Shown here: positions 1 to 5,651 of the stretch, piece after piece | Position numbering within the stretch: position 1 is the first letter of the stretch | How the letters are laid out: every line of letters begins with the position of its first letter | NCBI GenBank assembly: GCA_029850565.1 | Contig: JARCRR010000229.1 | Span: 1 to 6,222 of the forward strand | Origin: Gallionella sp. | GTDB lineage: Bacteria; Pseudomonadota; Gammaproteobacteria; Burkholderiales; Gallionellaceae | Direction: 5' to 3' | DNA length: 6,222 nucleotides | The notes under the pieces: model-generated | What the model was told of the DNA's origin: nothing | The model's input: the letters and a program-made list of their open reading frames with translations, nothing else | The model's database searches: none | Made by a program: the position numbers and the translations under genes

Positions 1-96
1 GCCGTAGAACTAGTCCACGGCTACGCTGGCCGGATGACGCGCAAGTTCACTTTCAACAACTTTGCTGTTCAGCTTAAGAAGGCACCATGGCACTAA
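1..96 (+). CDS. C-terminal end of an unidentified protein, probably an integron cassette gene (partial)
   Basis: Reading frame 1 is open from the left edge for 31 codons and stops with TAA at 94-96. The visible tail is basic and aromatic (…RMTRKFTFNNF…KKAPWH). I do not recognise the family. The reason to call it real is context: the stop lies 13 bp before the left (R'') box of an attC-like site, the usual position of a cassette gene's stop codon. An in-frame ATG at 34 would give only a 20-residue peptide with no ribosome binding site, so the frame more likely continues from upstream. A chance open frame of this length cannot be excluded. Confidence 0.5.
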   Translation, partial: AVELVHGYAGRMTRKFTFNNFAVQLKKAPWH

Positions 97-109
97 GCGA
101 TACAGCGAT

Positions 110-178
110 GCCTAACCCCTCATTCCACCCGACCTTGTGCATAAAGCCGCGCAAGGCCGGTGAATTCAAACGCTAGCC
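110..178 (+). repeat. Integron attC recombination site (59-be-like), forward orientation
   Basis: The left box GCCTAAC (110-116) matches the R'' consensus RYYYAAC exactly. The right box GCTAGCC (172-178) resembles R' (GTTRRRY) with the core GTT changed to GCT. Between them the arms form an imperfect palindrome. The left side (about 120-135, ending CCACCCGACCTT) pairs with the right side (about 153-167, AAGGCCGGTGAATTC), with an unpaired base as expected of an attC extrahelical base. The stem continues into TTGTGC / GCGCAA (135-140 / 149-154), closed by an 8-base loop. The 69-bp total length is in the normal attC range. The R''-then-R' order means cassettes read left to right. The assignment rests on structure and boxes read by eye. 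The altered core triplet may lower recombination. Confidence 0.8.
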
Positions 179-183
179 ATCGC

Positions 184-1131
184 ATGAACACTGGTATGCC
201 ACGTCACGAGGTATGGCGAAAAATGTATCGTGAAAACCGCTACTGTCGGCACCTTAACCAGAATGAGTTAAACCAGCGCGTCCGAGACATAGTGATAAAT
301 ATGCTTCGCTTAACGCCGGAGGTGAAGATAGGGCTTCCTCACTTGGAGCAGGCAGGAATGAAGGCGATGGAGATATGGACCCATGTGCTGGAGGAAATGG
401 CGCTCCGTCACGGGCCATATCCGAACGGTTTTACACGAGACATTTTGCATTCCGAACCATTCCCCAATCTTGTTGGAGAACTCGGTACAAAGGCGGTCAG
501 TGTTCTTGCATCACGAGGTTTGCGATCAGGCGAAGTATTTATCAAGTTCGGGAAAGCCGAGCATATGCGCTCTCTTGTCGAGAGAGGGGCTTTGCGCGTG
601 CAATCTGCAAGCTACTACGCCACGCCAAGCCACAACGGCGCAATTAAAGATGACGAACTTTCCTTGCCTCTCTCCCTAGCATTGTCGCGTGATGACATCA
701 TCAAAGTCGTTCTCAATCCGCAAGACGTGCCGGACGGGCCAATTGAGCAACGCTTAGATGTCACCTACAACACTGGCACGGACTACTGGCTGTATTCCGT
801 AAGCAGTGCCGTTGAGCCTCGGCTGTTTGTAGATTTTCAAGCTGACTCGTGTGTCATCATCAAGGACAGAGATCGTTTTCAGCGCCTTCTTGCGTTGCAA
901 GGCGCAGCGAAGTTTCCAAATACCAGCCATCGCCACGGCGAAGCCGTCTACATCGATCCGCTTCGCCCTTCGACTGTGAAGATTGACGTTCCGATGTCAA
1001 AGCACTTCCGGTACGAGTATCAGTGCGAGTACCGTTTTGTATGGAGGCCAGTAAAGCCGATGGCCAATCTTTCATACGTAGACCTTGAACTCGGTAGTCT
1101 TGAAGGTATTGCTGAACTGGTTGTTCTCTAA
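184..1131 (+). CDS. Cassette-borne hypothetical protein with a DUF2971-like C-terminal pattern
   Basis: This 315-residue protein of unknown function is the only gene of an integron cassette. The N-terminal third (about 1-110) looks helical and carries no motif I recognise. The C-terminal part (about 117-315) shows a DUF2971-like order of blocks: a start resembling FIKFG..EHMRSLVERGALR (119-138), a P..N…DDEL segment (148-159), a YWLYSVSS strand (201-208), DSCVIIKD (221-228), AVYIDPL (254-260) and SKHFRYEYQCEYRFVW (272-287). That resemblance is from memory of family patterns, not a search. No signal peptide or membrane segment is visible, so it is probably cytoplasmic. ATG 184 is preferred because it is the first start after attC. 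GTG 160 would lie inside the attC right arm. ATG 196 is also possible, and ATG 223 has GAGG at 208-211. Base composition looks more AT-rich than the secretion genes, consistent with transfer. A defence or toxin role is conceivable but not shown. Confidence 0.75.
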   Translation: MNTGMPRHEVWRKMYRENRYCRHLNQNELNQRVRDIVINMLRLTPEVKIGLPHLEQAGMKAMEIWTHVLEEMALRHGPYPNGFTRDILHSEPFPNLVGELGTKAVSVLASRGLRSGEVFIKFGKAEHMRSLVERGALRVQSASYYATPSHNGAIKDDELSLPLSLALSRDDIIKVVLNPQDVPDGPIEQRLDVTYNTGTDYWLYSVSSAVEPRLFVDFQADSCVIIKDRDRFQRLLALQGAAKFPNTSHRHGEAVYIDPLRPSTVKIDVPMSKHFRYEYQCEYRFVWRPVKPMANLSYVDLELGSLEGIAELVVL

Positions 1132-1132
1132 T

Positions 1133-1163
1133 GCCGAAGCGTTGGCTAATTCAAACGTTGACC
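1133..1163 (+). repeat. Collapsed attC remnant closing the cassette
   Basis: AATTCAAACG (1148-1157) is an exact copy of the attC right arm at 163-172, followed by GTTGACC (1157-1163), an R'-like box with an intact GTT core. The only left-box candidate is GCCGAAG (1133-1139), directly after the stop codon and 5/7 to RYYYAAC. Just 31 bp separate the outer edges, so the paired left arm and loop of a normal attC are absent. I infer an internal deletion. The distance between the two right arms (985 bp) would be the cassette length. Confidence 0.55.
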
Positions 1164-1450
1164 GTCTGCTTTAGAAAATCTCGACTGACTGCAATGGGGC
1201 GGCAGCCGACCGACAAGGTGGAAAATATTTTCAAGGTCGGATGTCTCTAACGCCCTACATACCTGCCGTTGGTATATGTAGCGCCACAGGCAGTACAGGA
1301 CGAGAAATAGGCTCTTCACCGACTATCGAGGACTGCCAAGCTGACTAATGCAGTCATAGACGTCGAGTTAGGCGGGGGCTGCATGTTTTTCGCACAAATT
1401 GCCTCGAATTAGTAAGGGGCTGGTTTGCTAAATTCAGCCCGATTCTGAAG
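1164..1450. other. Gene-free stretch after the cassette array, with several dyads
   Basis: I see no open frame with a ribosome binding site or recognisable protein here. It holds the nested palindrome at 1206-1240 and imperfect inverted repeats at 1255-1281 (CTACATACC against GGTATATGTAG, 2-base bulge, 7-base loop) and 1323-1359 (CTAT + GACTGC against GCAGTC + ATAG, 4-base bulge). There are also isolated attC-box look-alikes: CTCTAAC at 1245-1251 and GTTAGGC at 1367-1373, the latter a perfect R' consensus. The arms next to these two boxes do not pair convincingly, so I read the stretch as decayed cassette or ordinary intergenic DNA. Confidence 0.4.
1206..1240. repeat. Nested palindrome
   Basis: An outer dyad CCGACC (1206-1211) / GGTCGG (1235-1240) encloses a perfect 12-bp palindrome GAAAATATTTTC (1221-1232). 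CAAGGT also occurs as a direct repeat on both sides of the inner palindrome (1214-1219 and 1232-1237). There is no T-run after it, so it does not look like an intrinsic terminator. The inner palindrome has the form of a dimeric regulator site, but no promoter or nearby start codon supports that. Confidence 0.45.
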
Positions 1451-1463
1451 TTGGTTTGCTAAA
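1421..1463. repeat. 12-bp direct repeat, 31-bp period, upstream of the HU gene
   Basis: TGGTTTGCTAAA occurs at 1421-1432 and again at 1452-1463. The spacing of 31 bp is close to three helical turns. The DNA after each copy is weakly similar (10 of 19 positions), so it may be a diverged tandem duplication. The second copy overlaps a candidate -35 element at 1451-1456, a layout seen where a regulator binds two sites on one face of DNA. No known binding protein is recognised. Confidence 0.5.
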
Positions 1464-1480
1464 AACTGCCACAATATAAA
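1451..1480 (+). promoter_or_regulatory. Candidate sigma70-type promoter for the HU gene
   Basis: TTGGTT (1451-1456, 3/6 to TTGACA) and TATAAA (1475-1480, 5/6 to TATAAT) are separated by 18 bp. Transcription would start near 1487 and give a leader of about 115 bases containing the hairpin at 1538-1579. Rival candidates are ATTACA (1492-1497) with TATATA (1516-1521), and TTGCCG (1532-1537) with AACAAT (1555-1560), 17 bp apart, the latter overlapping the hairpin. None is strong, and the choice decides whether the hairpin is in the leader. Confidence 0.3.
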
Positions 1481-1537
1481 CTACAAACCCTATTACAGCA
1501 GGCTTTGCCGAGGCATATATATTCTTTCCCCTTGCCG

Positions 1538-1579
1538 CCGTCTGGATTTTCCACAACAATCCGCGACGGTTTTTTTTTT
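1538..1579 (+). terminator. Intrinsic terminator hairpin just upstream of the HU gene
   Basis: CCGTC (1538-1542) pairs with GACGG (1565-1569), and GGATT (1544-1548) pairs with AATCC (1558-1562). A small internal loop (T1543 opposite G1563-C1564) separates the two stems, and a 9-base loop closes the hairpin. Ten T follow directly (1570-1579). This is a textbook intrinsic terminator on the plus strand. The HU Shine-Dalgarno begins only about 10 bases later. It either insulates the HU gene from cassette-array transcription or acts as an attenuator in the HU leader. Confidence 0.75.
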
Positions 1580-1602
1580 ACACATAACGAGGGGAGCATC
1601 AA

Positions 1603-1887
1603 ATGAATCGCAAAGAACTCATAGACGCACTGTCCACTAAAACAGGCAGCAGCAAGGCAGACGCGGATCGCACCATCGCTGCCATCATCGATATCGTTTC
1701 CGCCACGCTCAAGAAAGGTGACAACGTCGCCTTGGTTGGTTTCGGTACATTCGAAGTACGCAAGCGTGCTGCACGCAATGGTCGCAACCCGGCCACTGGC
1801 GCAGCCCTAAAGATAAAAGCAAGCAAGGCTCCTGCTTTCAAGGCGGGCGCTACACTGAAAGCCGCAGTGAACGGCGGTAAGAAGTAA
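1603..1887 (+). CDS. hupB: DNA-binding protein HU, HU-beta type
   Basis: This is a 94-residue histone-like protein, close to the usual 90. It forms dimers that bend and compact DNA in the nucleoid. The N-terminal helices (MNRKELIDAL… to about residue 38) form the dimer body. The family signature lies at 46-66 (GFGTFEVRKRAARNGRNP…G). R61-N62-P63 is the tip of the beta arm that intercalates into the minor groove. The tail is lysine-rich (ends NGGKK). The start ATG has a strong Shine-Dalgarno, GAGGGGAG at 1589-1596. The gene stands alone, 166 bp before the secretion genes, and is preceded by a terminator-like hairpin. IHF subunits share the fold, but length and sequence fit HU better. The beta versus alpha subtype is less certain than the family. 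Confidence 0.95.
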   Translation: MNRKELIDALSTKTGSSKADADRTIAAIIDIVSATLKKGDNVALVGFGTFEVRKRAARNGRNPATGAALKIKASKAPAFKAGATLKAAVNGGKK

Positions 1888-1949
1888 GTTTTATCCGACA
1901 CCGGTTCTCGCTGCTTCCACCTGAACTGAACCCATAAGCGATCCGAACG

Positions 1950-1975
1950 CCATGCACGGTGTAAACCGTGCATGG
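1950..1975. other. Perfect 11-bp stem-loop with a GTAA tetraloop after the HU gene
   Basis: CCATGCACGGT (1950-1960) and ACCGTGCATGG (1965-1975) are perfectly complementary around GTAA (1961-1964), a GNRA-type loop in RNA. It lies 62 bases after the HU stop. No T-run follows on either strand, so it is not a standard intrinsic terminator. It could stabilise the 3' end of the HU transcript, act with Rho, or bind a protein as DNA. Confidence 0.65.
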
Positions 1976-2040
1976 GAAGAGATTGTCAATTCAGGCGAGG
2001 AATAGAAGAACCGCCGTCAAACAAAAAAATAAAAAAAGGC

Positions 2041-2046
2041 GAGGGG
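2041..2046 (+). promoter_or_regulatory. Strong ribosome binding site of the ABC transporter gene
   Basis: GAGGGG lies 7 bases before ATG 2054 and settles that start. The same hexamer precedes the HU gene (1589-1594) and the adaptor gene (5925-5930). An A-rich tract (about 2019-2037) lies just upstream and may keep the site unstructured. Confidence 0.8.
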
Positions 2047-2053
2047 ACGCGCA

Positions 2054-4276
2054 ATGCACTACACCGGGCAGGACATGCTGTGGCTGATCGGCAGCCTGTC
2101 GCGCATCTTCCGCATCCCGTTCGACCCGCAACTCATCCGCCAACAATTTCCGCCTCCCTATTCACGCACCTCCTTGCTCAATGCATTGCAAGCCTTGGAC
2201 TTCAAGGTGGGCGAATGGCATCTTGACGATAAAACTCCCTCCGAACTGGCAAGCATCCCATTCCCGGCCGTCGCCTTCTTGTGCGACAGCGCTGCAACGC
2301 CGGAAACGAACTCTTCACCACAGAACACCGCTCCCGAATCGGAGCAGGGCGAGCCTGTACCTCAAGCAGAAGAACCGCCCAAGCTGATCGCCCCGGTACT
2401 GCTGATCAAAGCCGATGCCGAACGCGTACTGTTCTTCCGGGCCGGAGCCGAGCAACCGGAAACCGTCCCGCTCAATGAGTTCACTCGACTCTTCCGTACC
2501 GACATCCTGTTGATCGCCCGCAAGGAGAAGAGCCCGACCGATCTGGACGAAGCTTCCGCAGCCAGTAACCAGAAAGAACCCACCCCGTTCGGATTCAAAT
2601 GGTTCATCCCTGAGCTGATGAAGCACAAACGCATCTGGCGTGATGTGCTCATCGCCTCGCTCGCTATCCAGCTCGTCGGTCTCGTCACGCCGCTATTCAC
2701 CCAAGTCATCATCGACAAGGTGGTGGTGCACCAGACGCAGAGCACCCTCATCGCCATCGCCGTGGGCTTGGTCATGTTCATGCTGTTCAGCAGCGCCATG
2801 ACATGGCTGCGCCAATATTTCGTGCTGCACACGGGTAATCGCATCGATGCGGTGTTGGGTAGTCATGTGTTCCGCCACATGCTGCATCTGCCCGTGCCTT
2901 ACTTTGAGCAACGCCCGACGGGAACCTTGGTCGCCCGTCTGCACGGTGTAGAGACCGTGCGCGAATTCATCTCCGGTGCTGCGGTCTCACTGTTGCTCGA
3001 CTTTCCGTTCCTGCTCATCTTCCTCGCCGTCATGTTCTGGTATAGCTGGCAATTGAGTCTCATCGCTTTGTTGCTGATGTCGCTCATCACCCTTGCCAGC
3101 TTGCTGGTGACTCCTGCCTTGCGTGACCGCCTCAACGAACAGTTCATGCTGGGGGCCAAGAACCAAGCCTTCGTCACTGAGTATGTCGCGGGGATGGAGA
3201 CGGTGAAGTCACTTCAGATGGAACCCGTGCTGGTGCAGAAGTATGGCGACAACCTCGCGCAGTATCTCGCGGCTAGCTTTTCCACCAAGCAACTCTCCAA
3301 TTCCTTCAACGTCGTGGTCAACGCACTAGAGCAAATCATGACGCTGTCCATCCTCGTGGTGGGCGCGTTGTTGGTGATGCAGAACGATGGCTTCACCATC
3401 GGCATGTTGGTCGCCTTCCAGATGTTCGCCTCGCGCATGACCCAACCCATGCTGCGTCTAGCCAGTCTGTGGCAGGAGTTCCAGCAAGCCAACATCGCGG
3501 TCAAACGACTGGGCGACCTGATGGACGTGCCGACCGAGCCGTACTCGCTCACCCCGGCGCGTGCGCAAGGCGGAGCAGGGGGTAGTGTCGAACTCAAAGA
3601 TGTCAGCTTCCGCTATAGCGACAAACATCCCTATCTGTATCGCAACCTCAACCTCATGTTGAAGCCGGGCAAGCTCACCGTACTGATGGGACCCTCCGGT
3701 TGCGGCAAGAGCACACTGGCCAAGATGCTGCAAGGTTTCTACTGGCCAAGCGATGGCAGCATCCTGCTCGACGGCTACGACCTGCGCCATCTGGCCGCCA
3801 ACGAGCTGCGTGCCAACTTCGGCGTCGTGCCGCAAGAGACACGCCTCTTCTCCGGCACCATCTACGACAACCTGCAACTCGCCAACCCGCATGCCGGATT
3901 CGAAGAGATCGTGCACGTATGCAAGATGGCCGAGATCCACCAAGTCATCGAGCAACTGCCGCAGGGCTATCAAACCCCGGTGGGAGAGAACGGCGTCGGA
4001 CTATCGGGCGGACAAAAGCAACGTATCGCCATCGCCCGTGCCCTACTCAAACATCCGCGCGTACTCATCTTCGACGAAGCGGTGAGCAACCTCGACATGC
4101 AGACCGCCGAACACTTCGCCGCCACCATCAACAAACTCAAAGGCAAAGTCACCATGCTGTTCATCACGCACCAGCTACCCAAAGCTTTGCAGGTGGATGA
4201 GATATTGAATTTCGGGAAGCAGGAAGCGGGTGAGCCTGCCAATGCAACAGCGGCAGAAGCGGCAAGTGTCCAATAG
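2054..4276 (+). CDS. Type I secretion ABC transporter, HlyB/RtxB-like, with inactive C39-like domain
   Basis: This 740-residue inner-membrane exporter would couple ATP hydrolysis to one-step export of a protein substrate through the adaptor and outer-membrane channel. Residues 1-155 are a C39-peptidase-like domain. Neither the catalytic Cys of the DCG motif nor the His of the second motif (here APVLLI, 113-118) is present, so it should dock the substrate rather than cleave it. An acidic, Pro/Ser-rich insert at about 80-110 interrupts this domain. The membrane domain (about 195-465) has six predicted helices and YFEQRPTGTLVAR (283-295). The ATPase domain (about 511-740) has Walker A GPSGCGKST (546-554), Q-loop Q594, signature LSGGQKQR (650-657), Walker B VLIFDEA (670-676), D-loop SNLD (678-681) and H-loop His706. 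All catalytic motifs are intact. The gene ends 7 bp before the preferred start of the next gene, so they are probably co-transcribed. HlyB itself is about 707 residues, so this is slightly long. Confidence 0.93.
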   Translation: MHYTGQDMLWLIGSLSRIFRIPFDPQLIRQQFPPPYSRTSLLNALQALDFKVGEWHLDDKTPSELASIPFPAVAFLCDSAATPETNSSPQNTAPESEQGEPVPQAEEPPKLIAPVLLIKADAERVLFFRAGAEQPETVPLNEFTRLFRTDILLIARKEKSPTDLDEASAASNQKEPTPFGFKWFIPELMKHKRIWRDVLIASLAIQLVGLVTPLFTQVIIDKVVVHQTQSTLIAIAVGLVMFMLFSSAMTWLRQYFVLHTGNRIDAVLGSHVFRHMLHLPVPYFEQRPTGTLVARLHGVETVREFISGAAVSLLLDFPFLLIFLAVMFWYSWQLSLIALLLMSLITLASLLVTPALRDRLNEQFMLGAKNQAFVTEYVAGMETVKSLQMEPVLVQKYGDNLAQYLAASFSTKQLSNSFNVVVNALEQIMTLSILVVGALLVMQNDGFTIGMLVAFQMFASRMTQPMLRLASLWQEFQQANIAVKRLGDLMDVPTEPYSLTPARAQGGAGGSVELKDVSFRYSDKHPYLYRNLNLMLKPGKLTVLMGPSGCGKSTLAKMLQGFYWPSDGSILLDGYDLRHLAANELRANFGVVPQETRLFSGTIYDNLQLANPHAGFEEIVHVCKMAEIHQVIEQLPQGYQTPVGENGVGLSGGQKQRIAIARALLKHPRVLIFDEAVSNLDMQTAEHFAATINKLKGKVTMLFITHQLPKALQVDEILNFGKQEAGEPANATAAEAASVQ

Positions 4277-4283
4277 TCGTTCT

Positions 4284-5651
4284 ATGCGCACCGTACACAC
4301 TCCCAGTCTGCGTCATCGTCTCGGTCAAGTGTGTCTCACACTCGCCTTGGTGGTGCTTGCTCAAGCAGCCACTGCGCTCACCCTGAAGGAAGCCGTCGAA
4401 CTTGCCATGAGCAACGACCCGACCTTCCTTGCGGCGCAGGCCAATCTCAACGTCTCGCGCGAACGTGCCGAGCAAGCGGTGGCGGGGCTGTTCCCGCAAA
4501 TCACCGCCAGTGCCAGCACCACCTCCAACCGGCGCAAGTACGCTTTGCAGAGCAATCCGCCACCCAGCAATACGCCAACAGAACGTTACAACAGTAACTC
4601 AGCGCAACTGAATCTCACTCAACCGCTATGGCGGCACAACAGCATCATCGCCATGACACAGGCCGACCTTGCCGTGAGCCAAGCCGACTTCCAATTGATC
4701 GCAGCGGCACAGGATCTGTTGATACGTCTGTCCCAATCTTGGTTCGACACCATGCAAGCGCGCGACAGCGTCATCGCAGCCAAAGCGCAAGTGAACGCCG
4801 CACAACAGCAACTGCAACTCTCGCAGAGCGGACACGACAAAGGCGTGCTGTCGTTGACCGAGTTGGAAGATGCACGTGCCAAACACGAGCAAGCCGTGGC
4901 GGAACACGCCATGGCGCAAAGCGACCTAGAGATCAAACTCGCCACGCTCGAACAGATCGTCGGCACTGTCACACATGCGCCACCCATCCTGTCCAATCAG
5001 ATCGCATCCTCGGTCGTGGGGGATGTATCTCTTGAACAATGGTTGAAGCAAGCCGAGGAGGGTAACCCCTCCTTATTGGCCGCGCAGCGCGCAGTCGATG
5101 CCGCCAATGAAGAGATACGCAAGCAGCAAGCCGGGCATGAACCCACACTCGACCTTGTCGCCTCCTATGGCAACACGGCGCAGGCAGCCGGTATCTCTGG
5201 CGGGCAATTAGGGTTCGAATCGAGGCAAAGCACCATCGGCTTGCAACTCAACATGCCGCTGTATGCAGGCGGAGGGCAGAGCGCCAAAGTGCGTGAGGCT
5301 TTAGCCCTGCGCGACAAAGCCGCACAAGAACTCGAAGCCGCTCGACGCAATGCACGCCTCACTGCCAAACAAGCTTGGTTCACCTGGCGTGCCAGTGCGG
5401 TGCGTGAAGCTTCATCCAAACAATCGATGCAATCTGCTGGACTAGCGTTGAGTGGTGCGCAGTCCGCACGGTTGCGCGGAGTGAAAGCCGACCTCGACGT
5501 GTTGCAAGCCGAACAACAGCACGCCATCGCGTTGCGCGATTGGCGCAAGGCGCGTTACGACGCCATCGTCAGTCAACTCAAACTCAAGGCCGCTTGCGGA
5601 CAACTCGCGAAAGAAGAACTCGTCGAGTTGGATAGATCGTTGTCGTACTGA
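4284..5651 (+). CDS. TolC-family outer-membrane channel of the type I secretion system
   Basis: This 455-residue TolC-like protein would trimerise into the outer-membrane and periplasmic channel of the exporter. Residues 1-31 form a signal peptide: basic n-region, hydrophobic stretch VCLTLALVVLAQAA, and likely cleavage near ATA-LTL. Two outer-membrane efflux repeats follow. The first is about 32-227, with LTQPLWR (111-117) and an Ala/Gln-rich coiled coil to about 225. The second is about 248-440, with LNMPLYAGGG (322-331) and a long helical region after it. The start is ambiguous. ATG 4284 gives a normal signal peptide but weak Shine-Dalgarno and probably relies on coupling to the stop at 4274-4276. 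GTG 4230 (with GGGAAG at 4214-4219) or ATG 4242 would overlap the ABC gene and add 18 or 14 residues before the signal. The gene lies between ABC and adaptor genes, whereas hlyBD-type operons have the adaptor directly after ABC. Confidence 0.88.
   Translation: MRTVHTPSLRHRLGQVCLTLALVVLAQAATALTLKEAVELAMSNDPTFLAAQANLNVSRERAEQAVAGLFPQITASASTTSNRRKYALQSNPPPSNTPTERYNSNSAQLNLTQPLWRHNSIIAMTQADLAVSQADFQLIAAAQDLLIRLSQSWFDTMQARDSVIAAKAQVNAAQQQLQLSQSGHDKGVLSLTELEDARAKHEQAVAEHAMAQSDLEIKLATLEQIVGTVTHAPPILSNQIASSVVGDVSLEQWLKQAEEGNPSLLAAQRAVDAANEEIRKQQAGHEPTLDLVASYGNTAQAAGISGGQLGFESRQSTIGLQLNMPLYAGGGQSAKVREALALRDKAAQELEAARRNARLTAKQAWFTWRASAVREASSKQSMQSAGLALSGAQSARLRGVKADLDVLQAEQQHAIALRDWRKARYDAIVSQLKLKAACGQLAKEELVELDRSLSY

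Noticed and set aside
1599..1973. 124-codon minus-strand open frame over the HU gene
   Set aside because: It is the antisense shadow of a clear HU gene and has no recognisable protein features.
1983..2011. TTGTCA as a -35 element for the secretion genes
   Set aside because: It is 5/6 to consensus, but no acceptable -10 lies 16-18 bp downstream.
1972..2226. Plus-strand frame starting in the stem-loop and running into the ABC gene
   Set aside because: No ribosome binding site, overlaps the well-supported ABC start, and its product is low-complexity.
3458..3973. 171-codon minus-strand frame inside the ABC gene
   Set aside because: Antisense to conserved ATPase and membrane-domain codons; a by-product of GC-rich codon use.
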